A DNA stretch of 64,000 nt. It comes from Tillus elongatus (taxonomy: Eukaryota; Arthropoda; Insecta; Coleoptera; Cleridae). The notes beneath the pieces are model-generated. The model was not told where the DNA came from. It worked only from the letters and a program-made list of their open reading frames with translations, and ran no database searches. Made by a program: the position numbers and the translations under genes. Each line of letters starts with the position of its first letter. Positions within the stretch are counted from its first letter, which is position 1. Where the stretch lies: assembly GCA_964006375.1 (NCBI GenBank), contig OZ023267.1, positions 79,741,682 through 79,805,681 of the forward strand, written 5' to 3'. Positions 10,860 through 21,723 of this stretch are shown here, piece by piece.

Positions 10860-11146
10860 AACAGCTACTAGATCTGGTTGAAATCATCAAAGAAAAGGTG
10901 AAGTTTCTAAGTAATTTTAACTTTGATATTCGACTTAGTGATTTCCTCTATTGTGTTGCTGATGTTCTCAAATGTGTTAATAAAGAGCTACCGTGTGACG
11001 AGGAGGTTGTAAAACGTATAAAAGTCATGTTAAAAGACTATGAATCATCATTCCGAGTTTGTATGTTAGAATGCTTACACTTTGAAAAGAAGCAAATACT
11101 TAATCGTTTTAAAGAAATACACACGATATACAATGGCCCATTTTAA
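10860..11146 (+). pseudogene. C-terminal fragment of Polinton helical protein
   Basis: About 95 codons homologous to the last third of the 4781-5518 gene: VKRIKVMLKDYESSFRVCML followed by ECLHFEKKQIL. There is no start and the upstream two-thirds are absent. It overlaps the start of the following membrane-protein copy by 14 bases, exactly as in the 4781-4794 overlap on the other strand. Confidence 0.6.
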
Positions 11147-11414
11147 AGCAGGTTTCATCATCCTGACCGCCCTAAGCCAAAATATGTTTTATATCTACAA
11201 ACCACCAAATTTTACAGAAGTGAGAATTTGTTTCGATGACGATAACTGTATGAAATGGTTTAGTCTTCCAGCAACATATCTAAACAACGATGAGAAGTTG
11301 AAAGCTTGAAGTTTCAACATATAACATATCCAAAATTAAGAGTGATATGGTGCGCTATAAACTTATGTTCCTGTTTGATAACGGTACTCGTGATGAGACA
11401 TCTGAAATAAACTG
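11133..11414 (+). pseudogene. Truncated copy of Polinton membrane protein
   Basis: ATG 11133 opens MAHFKAGFIILTALSQNMFY (signal-like), followed by FTEVRICFDDDNCMKW. An early stop at about 11307 and a frame change interrupt it. Decayed sequence resembling the RYKLMFLFDNGT part of the family follows. The C-terminal membrane segment seen in the 4360-4794 copy is missing, so any product would not be anchored. Confidence 0.6.
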
Positions 11415-11591
11415 AACACCTCTGTTTTATTTATTAGTTAAGTAAGACGTGTGAAACATATATTAATAAACACAGTTTTAAACCGTAGAGTGGTGTCAAC
11501 ATCTACAAATTGTCGTACACACTCGTAAGCTCATTCAAAAATGCAGTTGTCTTAGAAATAAGACGTGCTTCAATCTGCTCTATCTGTTCAA
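11415..11591. other. Polinton intergenic segment
   Basis: Matches 22720-22870 (for example AATAAACACAGTTTTAA, CGTAGAGTGGTGTCAACATC and AGTTGTCTTAGAA-TAAGACG), the 5' flank of the KilA-N gene in copy 2. The zinc-finger/polymerase-associated gene that precedes this flank in copy 2 is deleted here. Confidence 0.5.
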
Positions 11592-12420
11592 ATGGCTGTA
11601 TTAACTGATGTGTGTTACCAGAAATTAAAGACAACTTTTGGTATGGTTAGTTGGAAACTTTCAATTAATTATTGATAAGAACACTGGTTATTTCAATGCA
11701 ACAAAATTGTGTAAAAGTGGTGAGAAAATATTGAGGCATTGGTTGGAAAATAAGAAAGCTAAAGAGTTGATTGCCTATTATAACAACAACTTAAAGTCAC
11801 ATTTAGAGTCACATCTCAATTAACACCAACAACCGCTACATACTTGGTGGACTTTGGTGGAACACAGACTGAAAACAACTCGATATCTGGTACATATGCC
11901 TGTAAAGATTTGATATTAAATTTGGCTTGTTGGAAATCCAATCGTTTCTATGAAAAGTACAACCAAATTATTTTTGATATTTCGTAAGCGAATTTAATCA
12001 AAAATACAACAACCTTGAGGAGATTGAAGTAAAATTAACGGAGATAGATGATGAAGTGCAGCGCATACGAGAAACAAACGCTAAAGTCACAGAACATCTT
12101 GAAAATATATCCCCAAAGCCAAGTAACCCAGGAAAAATAAGTGTGTTTAGTTTACTTTCAAGAAATGAGAAAGACGCTATCTATCCATATCACGTTGTAA
12201 GAACTTCAAAAGAAAAAGTTCAGAAGATCGGTTAAGAACTATAAAAATAAAAATCCCGACTCCGAAGTGGTCCTAAACATGTTGTATGATCCAAATTATA
12301 TAAATCTCATTAGCAGAATAAAGACTGAAGTGAAATACCTTAAGACGAATAGAAACCACCTACAGATAGCAGATGTACCACAGGAGAAGTTTATTCAGGA
12401 TATTATTGATTTACGACAAT
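11592..12420 (+). pseudogene. KilA-N-domain protein, decayed Polinton copy
   Basis: ATG 11592 begins MAVLTDVCYQKLK. Further frames carry FQLIIDKNTGYFNATKLC, LRHWLENKKAKELIAYYN, SGTYACKDLILNLACW and, near the end, MLYDPNYINLISRIKTEVKY and QEKFIQDIIDLR. The order equals that of the 53743-54680 copy, so this is the same gene with several frameshifts and stops. KilA-N is a DNA-binding domain found in large DNA viruses and phages. The end runs into the foldback element at 12430. Confidence 0.65.
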
Positions 12421-12429
12421 CGTTCCTCC

Positions 12430-12599
12430 GACCAAAGTGGCTGTCGAATATCACCAAGATGGTGGCAAGATGGTCGACCGGAAGTGACGTTACTATGACG
12501 TCGCTCCAGCGCTGCGCGGCGAAGTGACGTCATAGTGACGTCACTTCAGGTCGGCCATCTTGGCCGCCATCTTGGTGATATTCGACAGCCACTTTGGTC
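12430..12599. mobile_element. Foldback (palindromic) miniature element
   Basis: Two arms of about 75 bp in inverted orientation: GACCAAAGTGGCTGTCGAAT at 12430 and its reverse complement ending at 12599. A GC-rich centre (CTCCAGCGCTGCGCGGCGAA) lies between them. Arms contain repeated CCATCTTGG and GTGACGTCA words. It has no coding capacity and no clear target duplication. Confidence 0.7.
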
Positions 12600-13300
12600 T
12601 GAGGCACGATTGCTGTGGCTGGTGAGTGAGTGCCGAGACGAGACGAGCGACCTGGCTGGGCAGAATGAGGTGACCCTCATCTGGGTGCCGGGCCACTCGG
12701 GGGTCAAAGGCACTGAAGAAGCTGACAGTCTCGCGAAGAGAGGGTCAGCAGAACCATTTATGGGACCAGAACCGGCTCTGGGCGTGTCAAAGAGCACTGC
12801 CAGGGGAGCCATTAAGTCCTGGGTCAGAAACCAACACAAGGTGTACTGGGCGGACTGTCCAGGGCTCAGACATGGGAAGTCAATAATTGACGGACCCAGT
12901 TCAAAGAGAGCTGTGGAGCTGCTAAACCTTAGCAGAGGACAGCTCAGAAACACAACAGGTCTCTTGACGGGACACATGGCCGTCAAGAAATACCTGCATA
13001 AAATGGGGCGGTTCGAAGGGGACCTCGCATGCAGACTCTGCGGCGAGGGGGAGGAATCAGCCCAGCACATCTTGTGTGAGTGTATAGCTCTGGACCGGAA
13101 AAGACAACTGATCTACGGTCACTCTAGACCGGAGACAGAGCAATATAAAACTTCACCCTACCAATCGCTGTGCAGACTAGTTCAAGGCACAGTGATTTTG
13201 GAATGGGTGGAGTAAGACTAAGGGTATGCACAATCAACAGAGGGTTGCGGTGCTATCGGGGCGGCAAGGCCGCGGACGAGCCATGAGGGAACAAAAAAAA
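12600..13300 (+). mobile_element. LINE 3' fragment: RNase H domain and C-terminal zinc motif
   Basis: The frame (about 12601-13215) starts within an RNase H domain (LIWVPGHSGVKGTEEADSLA; the conserved H and D of the C-terminal RNase H motif are visible). It continues into the C-terminal region with CRLCGEGEESAQHILCEC, a CCHC-like motif of non-LTR retrotransposons. The endonuclease and reverse transcriptase are missing (5' truncation, common for LINEs). A short GC-rich 3' UTR and an A-run near 13287-13296 follow. An RNase H-bearing clade (I-like/LOA group) is likely. GC content is clearly higher than around it. Confidence 0.8.
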
Positions 13301-13823
13301 ATACAACAAACAAACATACATGCAACACATGGTGGTAACCTCAACAAACAATAACAAAGATAACCTAACATTCAACACGTGGGTAAGCTCATAACAAACA
13401 AACTTTCGGCTAGCGGCGTAGCCGGCACCCGTCATAACCTGAAATACAACACATGGTGGTAACCTCAACAAACAAACAGTCAGATAGTGGGAATCAGCAT
13501 GCTTATATGTCATAACCTAACAAACCAGAAACAAACAGTCGGCTAGCGGGAATCAGCATAACACATGGAAGGTGCGGCCATCTTGGCACATCTGACGTAA
13601 TCTGAAAACTGACAGCTGACAGGCCCATGCCAGCGGCCATTTTGGAACATGTGACGTCAGGTTACAGGTGACAGCTGACATTGGCAAGTCCATGACAGCG
13701 GCTATCTTGAAACATGTGACGTCAGATGACAGGTGACAGGTAACATTGACAGCTGACAGCTGTCAACTTACACGCATGCGCAGAAAAAGTGGAGGAGTGT
13801 GCCCAGGTGCCCTAGTATCTACT
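13301..13823. mobile_element. Polinton TIR end (truncated)
   Basis: Ends ATCTACT at 13823, preceded by CGCATGCGCAGAAAAAGTGG, TGACAGCTGACA words and CCATCTTGG-ACAT-TGACGTCA motifs. It matches 840-1519. It is cut on the left by the LINE 3' end. The following bases belong to a fragment of a different Polinton region. Confidence 0.75.
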
Positions 13824-14015
13824 GGTGTCTGTTTGCTTGGAACTTAAAAGGATTGCTTAGAATGCTAGTCTTTAAGGATATAAAAGCAAGTGAATCTACC
13901 GATACAAGTTCAGTAGTCAACCACTTCAAAGGGTACACTTCGTTCTGATAATATTGAATTCCTTAAAAGTCTTGGTTATCATGTCATCAAAACTAGAAAT
14001 ACTCAAAGAACCGCC
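13824..14015 (+). pseudogene. Stray Polinton fragment: small ORF and major-capsid start
   Basis: Matches 28564-28735: AGAATGCTAGTCTTTAAGGA, then DNIEFLKSLGYHV of the small ORF and the ATGTCATCAAAACT capsid start. Only about 170 bases remain; a frameshift and stops break the small ORF. It ends where a dispersed repeat begins. Confidence 0.6.
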
Positions 14016-14967
14016 CTCTTTGCATACGTCACACCACCAAAAATCAAAATGGCTGGTCCTCTTACGTTGACAGGTAGTGCCACCTGTCGTTTCAAATTTT
14101 AAATTTCCGTTTTCCGCGTTTTTCACTTCCGGTCGGCCATCTTGACCGCCATCTTCGATGAAGTTACTTCATGTTAGCGCCCTATTCGATCCCCGTCTAA
14201 TGACGTCACTATGACGTCAATCCCGCGCTTCGCGCTGGTTCAGGGTGGGGCTCCGCCCACAAAAGGGTGGGGCTTCAGAAGGGGGCAGGGTTCCACCCAA
14301 AAAGGGTGTGGTCGCGCATGGCGCTCCGCCCCCAAAAGGGTGGGTCGGGGCTCCGCCCAAAAAGGGTGTGGTCGCGCATGGGGATTCACTCAAAAGGGGT
14401 GGTGCGGAGCTCCGCCCAAAAAGGGTGCGGTCGCGCATGGGGCTCTGCCGAAAAGGGGTGGGGCTCCACCCCGGTCCCGCCCCAAAGGGCAGAGCTGCGC
14501 ATGCCCAGTGGCCAAGTGGGGGAAGTGGAGGCTCCAGAACGCATCGTCTAACAAAGTTGCTTTGCGCCGCCTTCACCACCGCCTCCAGCGTAGATACCAT
14601 TTTTGAATTCTACTTTCCAAGGCGAGTAACATGACACCAAACACGTGGGGGTTGACTTAAAAACTAACAAAGTTGGGTTTGCGCATACGCAAACCGCCAT
14701 CTTTACGTACGTCACCCCACCAAAAATCAAAATGGCGGGCCCTCTTATTTTGACAGGTGGTGCCACCTATCGTTTAAAATTTAAATTTCCCGGGTTTTTC
14801 AGTTCCGGTCGGACATCTTGGCCGTCATCTTGGATTACGTCATCTAAGGTGTGGCCCTTATTGGCACTCTATCCAGTGACGTCGCTATGACGTCACTCCG
14901 GCGCTTCGCGCTGGCGCAATGGCCAAATGGAGGAAGTGGAGGTCTCAGAACCGGCCATCTTTACCTA
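14016..14967. repeat. Dispersed CCATCTTGG/ACGTCA repeat with GC-rich core
   Basis: Two related blocks (14020-14230 and 14680-14905) each run from a GTCAC-CCACCAAAAATCAAAA start through GACAGGTGGTGCCACCT, CATCTTGGCCG and a GACGTCACT block to CGCTTCGCGCTGG. A third, diverged copy is at 31510-31893. The right end (GCCATCTTTACCTACT, 14955-14970) resembles the Polinton terminus, so a Polinton-derived small element is possible. There is no gene; frames across it are compositional. Confidence 0.55.
14236..14500. repeat. GC-rich minisatellite, about 59-bp unit
   Basis: Roughly three to four units carrying GGTCGCGCATGG, GGGCTCCGCCC and AAAAAGGGTG. Strikingly GC-rich against the AT-rich surroundings. 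It lies between the two blocks of the dispersed repeat. Confidence 0.6.
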
Positions 14968-15041
14968 CTGAGGAGGTTTTAAAACTTTTAAAAGTCTTGT
15001 TAAAAGACTATAAACCATCATTCCGAGTTATTATGTTAGAG
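14968..15041 (+). pseudogene. Polinton helical-protein fragment, left piece
   Basis: GAGGAGGTTTTAAAAC to ATGTTAGAG matches 10995-11070 of the helical-protein copy. The gene resumes at 16752 after the Mutator-like insertion, and again at 21757 after a LINE. Confidence 0.65.
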
Positions 15042-15406
15042 AGGAGCACCTACAAAGAGCATCGTGTACCGACGTTGCCACATTGTTGGTGTTTGTCACG
15101 TTCCTCATAATCCCCTGTGTTGAGGTTAGGTTATATTTCAGTTCGTGTTGGTAAACTATTTGCGGTTTACCTAATTGTTTTATTTAAACTTTGCGTTGCT
15201 TCTTCTTTGTTTTGCCCTTGAAGATGCCCGTTTTTTGTTTTCATTGTGAAATGTGATACTTACTTAAAGACCTTTTATGTAAAAAATCGGAAACAGTGGG
15301 CCTATAGTTACAGAAAATTGTGTAACATAAACACTAATCTGCATATAGAGATAGTATGCATAAAACTCTAAAGTATGTGTACCTGGAGGGCAAGAAAGTG
15401 TAAAGG

Positions 15407-15643
15407 TTGGATAAATCAATTCATGCTCTACAGAAGTATGTCCGTGATAAAAGTATCGATAGAATAATTAAACTTACGAAAGGGAAGTTAACAGACCACA
15501 TCAATTTAATTCACCCGAGACATAGAAAAGCATTGACAATTAACTGCAATGTTGACAATGACGATAATAATGTACATAGGATTACAGATGAGGGTAGAGA
15601 ATATTATATTACAAAAAAGGGGAAAATAGTTGCTGTGAATTAA
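15407..15643 (+). pseudogene. Probable MULE transposase remnant (post-catalytic part)
   Basis: A 78-residue frame (KYVRDKSIDRIIKLTKGKL, IHPRHRKALTINCN, EGREYYITKKGK). Its pattern, a helical stretch followed by a short beta-like segment, resembles the region just before the SWIM zinc finger of Mutator-type transposases. The DDE core and the SWIM motif itself are not seen. Assignment rests mainly on the surrounding TIRs and 9-bp duplication. Confidence 0.35.
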
Positions 15644-15774
15644 AATGTAAATTTTGTCACATATGTATGAATGCACATATATAGACTTTTCTATTAAAAC
15701 AATAATATGTAAACACATACATTATGTATGTTTACATACAACTCATATATCAGTTTCTGAAGTAGGAAAAGGGC

Positions 15775-16037
15775 GAGTGTCTCGGGAGAGATCCGCACAT
15801 GGCTGCCAAGGTCATACGCATATGTTATTTATCAGATTTATCGGTGCTAATTGCTCTATCGGCCTGCCTGACCCGACTTTGACCTGACCTTCCTGACCTA
15901 CCCAGAGTGTTTTGTAATGTCAGGTCAGGTCAAAGTCAGGTCAGGCAGGCCGATAGAGCAATTAGCATCGATATATCTGATAAGTAACATATGCATATGA
16001 CCTTGGCAGCCATGTGCGGATCTCTCCCGAGACACTC
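15775..16037. repeat. Long near-perfect palindrome inside the MULE
   Basis: Arms of about 115 bp: GAGTGTCTCGGGAGAGATCC from 15775 and its inverted copy ending at 16037. They are separated by about 30 bases around CCCAGAGTGTTTTGTAA. It would extrude as a hairpin or be a nested foldback element. No target duplication is evident. Confidence 0.8.
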
Positions 16038-16093
16038 ATCAAAATGGTGATGCACATCTTGGGCAAGCCGAAATAAACGAACTTGCACAAAAT

Positions 16094-16483
16094 ATGCATA
16101 AATCAGCGCGTCAGTGGACTAACGAACCAGATTTAAGAGCAGATATTGAGGCATCTGCTTTGCAAATAATTGCAAATATAAAGACTCTTAACTTCTCACA
16201 TGACCAACATACCTTTATGTTAAAAAATTTGAAAGTGTTGCTGGCTATGAAACCTGCCTCGGAAGATGTGGATGCTAGCAAGTTATTATGTAGGGAAATT
16301 ACAAATTCTCCGCCAAATAAAAAGATAAAGACGCAAACACTTTTCCCAACAAAGAAAAAAGGAGTCAGAAAAAATGTGTTTAACAAAAAACCTGAAGGTG
16401 ATGAGATCCAGATTATCAAAGAAACTTTATCTGAATCGTTGTACACCTCCACTGACGAGAAACATTACCATAGCTATGTATAA
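16094..16483 (+). pseudogene. Probable MULE transposase C-terminus
   Basis: A 129-residue frame, open upstream into the palindrome edge. It is helical (DIEASALQIIANIKTLNF), with a basic C-terminal stretch (PPNKKIKTQTLFPTKKKGVR) like a nuclear localisation signal. I associate this kind of FxTKKK-type tail with insect SWIM/MULE transposases, but not firmly. No catalytic residues are present. Confidence 0.35.
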
Positions 16484-16751
16484 TTATATTGGGTTATTTA
16501 TGAGTCTTCTTTTCATATTGTTTATTATTAATAAATAAAACCATTTATTTAGAATTTATATGGATGTCTCTTTTATTATAGTTCAACCAAATTTTAGAAT
16601 TGACAAAAATGAAAACTGTATACCTACCCGTATTATTCGATATACATAAACATCAAGCCCCAAATCGCCTATAATTTCATTCATTTAAATTGCCCGCCAT
16701 TAGGACGACATCTGGCAACGTCGGTACACAAAGCTCTCTGTAAGGGCTCCT

Positions 16752-16819
16752 ATGTTAGAGTGCTTACACTTTACAAAGAAGCAAATACTTGATTGTTTCA
16801 AAGAAATACACACGATATA
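16752..16819 (+). pseudogene. Polinton helical-protein fragment, right piece
   Basis: ATGTTAGAGTGCTTACACTT to CACACGATATA matches 11065-11130. It continues at 21757 (ATACAACGG against ATACAATGG at 11129), so the LINE at 16820-21756 entered here, at the junction between the helical and membrane protein genes. Confidence 0.7.
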
Positions 16820-17076
16820 GAAGAGCAAATCGAATTTTGCTGTAATGAGATGAGTGTTACGTTTCTCTGTGTCATCAATTGTGGAATTCACTGGCTAAAG
16901 AGGCGAGTTATTTGATGAGATTTATACCATAAGATAGTTTAAAAAATTGTCTATATATCTTGAAATAGCGTCATTTCTATTCAACCTAAAAGAATAGTTT
17001 AACGATAGAGAATGATTGAGAATCGGATAATATTAGCAGAATATTTAAATGTTGTTATCTTGTAGAGAGATTACTG

Positions 17077-17880
17077 GTGACAGATAGGAAATTCATAAAT
17101 TTTAATTTAATACTAAATAAACGGAAGAGATATAGAATGCGTGAATTGAATGGAGAAATATCAAAAAGAGAACTGCTGGAGAGCCTGGGTAGAAGACTAG
17201 ATATTTTAGAGAATACTCTCTTAGAAAGACTACAAACTTATGATAAAAAACTAAACAGCTGGAAAGGGAGAACGAATGGCTGGAGAATAAGATAGAATAC
17301 CTTGAACGGAGAGACAGGCGGAACAATATTGTTGTAGATGGAATAGATCACGTTGAATATGACGGGAAGGATTTGAGATAATTCATTGTTAAGAAAATTG
17401 AGAGTCAACTGATATAGAACTGGGCCTACAGGCCGTCGATGGGGTGCACATTGTTAGCAAAAGGGATAGCGCGAATAGACCCATAATAGTGGAGTTTACA
17501 TTGTCTTCTTATAAGAAATTAGTGTTTGCTAACATCAAGAAGTTGATAAATTCTATAGTATATATAAGCAACGATCTAACATTGAGTCAACAGAGGGAAC
17601 AATATATCCTCAGAAGCCACTTAGGCTGGCAAAGTCTAAAGTGTTTAAAGCCTACATAAAGCGGGGTTCACTATACGTTAACGATAGTATATATAAACCT
17701 TGGGAGCTCGACGGCATAGATAGAGAAGAGGAGTCGGCTGTGGAACAGACTCAATCAAGTAGCGCGCCATTAACACCGATATTCGCAAGACAGGCCATCG
17801 ATGGCTGGAGGTTCATCGAAGGATAGGACACCCATTGCAAGTAAGAAGGTGATTACCAGAGCCACCTCCAAGACAGGTGT
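17077..17880 (+). pseudogene. LINE ORF1 (coiled coil and RRM type), broken
   Basis: The N-terminal part is a coiled coil (MRELNGEISKRELLESLG, ILENTLLERLQTYDKKL). After a frameshift near 17265 comes YLERRDRRNNIVVDGI, the usual junction into the RNA-recognition-motif part of LINE ORF1 proteins. Later frames give IVEFTLSSYKKLVFANIKKL and SLYVNDSIYKPWELD. Three or more frameshifts or stops make it non-functional. Role by family: a nucleic-acid-binding chaperone for the retrotransposon RNP. Confidence 0.65.
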
Positions 17881-18699
17881 CCGGGCTCTTTCCCAAAGTT
17901 CATCTTTAGACAAGAAACTAAAGAGATAGGAGATATATTTTTATGTTCGCTTTTTCTACTTTAGCTTTATCATGTAAATAATTGCTCGTTTTAGTTTCGG
18001 GACTTTTTGCTTGCTAATTCTACTTATATATCTAGTCGCTATATTTATTGATTTTTATCATCTGTGGTTAATTTTTTAGAGACTTTAATCGTTTCTGGCA
18101 CTGTATTGCGCAATTTTATTTATCTATAGTAACTGTGTGTTTTTTGCCATAATATGCGTTCTGATTTGTGTCTATATATTTGTGTATAACTCTTTGTGAG
18201 TCTATTTTTATATTCTGATTATAGAAGGTGATAAAGTAATACATTTTTTAGTATATCTGACAGATTTTAAGCACATTTTTTAAATTTGTGCGCATCACTA
18301 TTAATAACTAATATTTGTTTTGTTTTATTAAACTAAAGACAATTTAGGGTAGATATTATATAAGTTGCTTTTATGCAAAATTTTGTGACTTGTACTGCGT
18401 GGCTTGCTAGTTGTATTGGGAGTTTCTTGTCTTGACTTTTTTTGTTTCTGACTTTTGTGTTGGTTTGGGGTTCTGTTTTCCTTGCCTTTGGTTTCTCTTG
18501 CTGTGTGTATGTTGTGTATGACTGTTGAGTATGTGGGGAATATTTGTTGAGCTGCGGTTTCTGAAATCCTGTGCGAGGAAGAGAGGAGAAAGCAGGGATC
18601 TGCTAAGGATGAATATATAAGAGATTCTGGTGCAAACACTGTGAGCACACAGTCTGTTGAAGATCTTAACGAATTGAATTGAAAGATATGCCGTGGGAG
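17881..18699. other. LINE inter-ORF region
   Basis: No supported coding region between ORF1 and ORF2. AT-rich with stops in all frames. Confidence 0.4.
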
Positions 18700-20768
18700 A
18701 TTTGACCTGAGCATTTTTCACAACATTCGTTATATGCTTGCGAATATATGTTGCAAATTTGATATCATAGTACTTACAGAAACGTGGCAAATTACAGATG
18801 TTAACGCTTATAAGCTGCAGGACTACGACATGGTTTACAACAATGGTGCTTTAAACCAAAATGATGGTGTGGTTATATACGTTACAGACAAGTTGAAATA
18901 CACTCATAGAGTTATACCCCTGGGATGTACTAACTTACTTGGAGTGGACATAGGTTGCAAAAGTCCAACTGTGAGTATAATTGGCTGTTACAGGTCGCAA
19001 GCTACAGACGCCACCACTTTTGTTTCCGATATTTACGGTATTTTTGCACTGATCACTTGGGCAAATACCACATCAGTATGTTTGTGGGTGACATCAACAT
19101 TGATATAATGAACACTGACGATATATCGAATGTGTATTTAAACACACTGTATGAGTTTGGATACGTGTCTTATGTGAACAGCATTACCATGGTACGGGGA
19201 AACTCTAGTTTATGCCTGGACCACATATTCATCAGGTGTCCTGCCGCAGAGTGTGACAGAGCCTGTAATTTTTGAAAACCTGATAACCGATCATTATCCC
19301 AAAATGACCTTTTTAGAGTTCAAAAATTCAGATATGAGGACACCACAGGAGTGCGAAACAAATTATGTGAAGATAATAGATTATAAGAAACTTAAAGCGG
19401 AATTAATCAAGTAGGGATGGACTGATATGCGTCAGCATATCAGTGCCGACGGTGCGACCAAATCATTTGTGCATCAACTGCGGGTGCACATTGCTGGTTG
19501 TACGATTATGAGACGGAAAACTCGAAAAACCTATTCAAGGAATCATTGGATAACTAAAGCTTTGATAAAGTCAATCCAGACCAAGAACTAGATGTACAGG
19601 ATGACAAAGAGAAGTCGCGATGACCTGGAGTTACAGGAGAGATACAAAGAATACAGAAACTCCTTGACGGGGATTATTAGAGCGGCAAAAGCTTACTATT
19701 ATAGACAGGCAATACAGAACAGTGCCAACAGTTCAAAAGCTGTCTGGAGGACAGTGGATGATTTTTGTGGATCCAAGGAAAGGGCGCGAAACCGGATAAA
19801 GGTGGTCACGGTCGATGGTCAGCGCTACTGTGATCAAAAGTTTATCGCCAACGCATTTAATGGGTTCTACAGAGAAGTGGGGGGAAGACACGCAGCCGCA
19901 GTTTCCAAAGGGAATCTATTTACTGTTCAGAAAAATGAACGTACAATCGAGAACAGCATGTATATCGATGAGATAACGGAGAGCGAAGTGAAACAGAAGA
20001 TACTTGAACTGAAGGAAAGGAAGGCACCGGGTTACGATGGACTGGATGCTAAAGTGCTGAGGACAATCTACGATAAGATAACCAGACCACTTACTTACCT
20101 GTACAAAAAATGTATATGTGAAGGGACATTTCCAGAAACGTTCAAAATCGGTATCATTTCCCCCATTTTCAAGATAACATTTATTTCTAATATAGCAAAG
20201 ATATTCGAAAAAGTCTTAAAATTAAAAATTGTGTCTTTTACTACAAAATATAAATTGCTATCCGATCGCCAGTTTGGATTCCTGGAAGGAAGATCTACTG
20301 AGGATGCCATAGCATTTCTTACTTCAAAACTCTATGACAGTCTGGATAAGAGCCGGCCGACCTTGTGTGTGTTTCTGTGCCTTGCGAAAGCGTTCAATAC
20401 GGTATCCCACCCAACATTTCTAGCTCAACTTCATAGGACTGGATTTTGGGCGAAAATATTTGATTTGCTTAAGAGCTACATAACCGACCGCAAACAATGT
20501 GTGAAAATAGGAAATAACTAGCTGCTATGAACAGGTGGAGTGTGGAGTTCCGCAGGGCACAGTATTGGGGCCTTTACTATTCAACATATACATAAATGAC
20601 ACGCTTCACTTACCATCAGAAGGAGAAATCGTCAGTTATGCCGACGATACGGCTATTTTGTACACCGCCCCGGATTGGTTATCTCTGAAACAGGAAGCGG
20701 GGGGTGTTAGGAGTCCTTTGATGTGTTTGTTATATAGTGCTTGTGTCTTTGTCGATGAGACTGTGTAA
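18700..20768 (+). pseudogene. LINE ORF2 (endonuclease and reverse transcriptase), broken
   Basis: The endonuclease part starts near 18705 (DIIVLTETW, 18762-18788). It changes frame near 19060-19080 (MFVGDINIDIM, the GDxN-type site) and has LDHIFIRCP before another break. The reverse transcriptase runs 19592-20521 (KAPGYDGLDAKVL, FGFLEGRSTEDAI, LAKAFNTVSHP). After a stop it continues at 20535 (VPQGTVLGPLLFNIYIND and catalytic YADD at about 20638-20649). Sequence after YADDTAILY soon loses similarity, so the thumb and C-terminal region are deleted. No RNase H is seen. Confidence 0.75.
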
Positions 20769-21723
20769 TGTTGTCTGGTAGATCTTGATTTTAATCGATC
20801 TTTGTGTGCATGTGTGCGAGTATATGTGTGTCTGAGTGTGTGAGTGTGTGTGTGCGTGTGTGTAAATGAAGTTGTGTGTTTTAGTTTACGAACGAGCGCG
20901 TACGAGCAAGTATGTATGTGAATCGATGAAATATAACTGAGGATGATTTGACCACAGATTAGTGAGTCTGTATTTCTGGATTTTTTAAGTACCTATAACT
21001 TTTTTATTTTGTCTCTCGTTTTGCGGAGAGCGTCGTTGGGTTTTGGGGCGATGTCGGTTGATCGATGGTCAGGGACGGCCGGTTGCAGCTTTAAAATATT
21101 TTGTTATCATGGTTATGAGATTAAGTCACACACTGTGGTTGGTCGTTTTTTATTGTTATCGGAGGAGTCGCCTCGGATGTTTGACGCTTGCTGCGGCTGG
21201 GGAAGAATTTGGTGTGTTGCAACAGACGGTGCAATACACCATTGCTTGTGGCGATGTTCTTTGTGTTTGTTGTTTTTCTCGACGGTATTTTGTCTCCTGA
21301 CTGTTAATTACTCTGGGTTTTACTTTCTTGACAGTCATAATTATGCTGTGTGTCGTGTTTTGTATAGTGTGGGCATATGGAGCTGGTTTTGCTGTTTTTG
21401 ACTTTTATTAATTGTAGACCGCTGCCAAATATTATTCACTTTATGATACTCTACGCTAATATTATGGTAGTTTTTGTGTTGTATTTTTCAGTTTGTTTAT
21501 CATGTCGCATAGCTAACAATCAAGTTTGCTTCTGTGAAGATGTCAGTCTTATAACTATTAGGATAATTGTTAACTGATTGCTTTAGAATGTACGACATGC
21601 GCGCTTATTGATTTGTTGATTACTTCGTTGTATGGAATGTTTATTCTATTTTTTATAGTGTATTTGTATTTGGTAACCTTTTGTATCTAATTGTAAATGT
21701 TTGTTCCAACTTATCAATAAACC

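Larger units (their letters stand above)
15042..16751 (+). mobile_element. Mutator-like (MULE) transposon with 9-bp target duplication
   Basis: Terminal inverted repeats of about 39 bp begin AGGAGCACCTACAAAGAGC at 15042 and, inverted, AGGAGCCCTTACAGAGAGC at 16751. Both continue through TGTACCGACGTTGCCA. The flanks are exact copies of ATGTTAGAG (15033-15041 and 16752-16760). A 9-bp duplication is typical of Mutator-like elements. The duplication lies in a Polinton gene, so the empty site is known from the 11060-11070 copy. Interior: two transposase-tail-like frames and a long palindrome. Confidence 0.8.

Noticed and set aside
12546..13070. 174-codon minus-strand frame
   Set aside because: Antisense of the RNase H/zinc-motif LINE fragment.
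14211..14634. Gly/Arg/Pro-rich frames in both strands
   Set aside because: GC-rich minisatellite composition keeps stops rare; no start context or homology.
21009..21401. 130-codon frame rich in Cys and Trp
   Set aside because: It lies in the LINE 3' region with no motif or homologous copy; probably chance.
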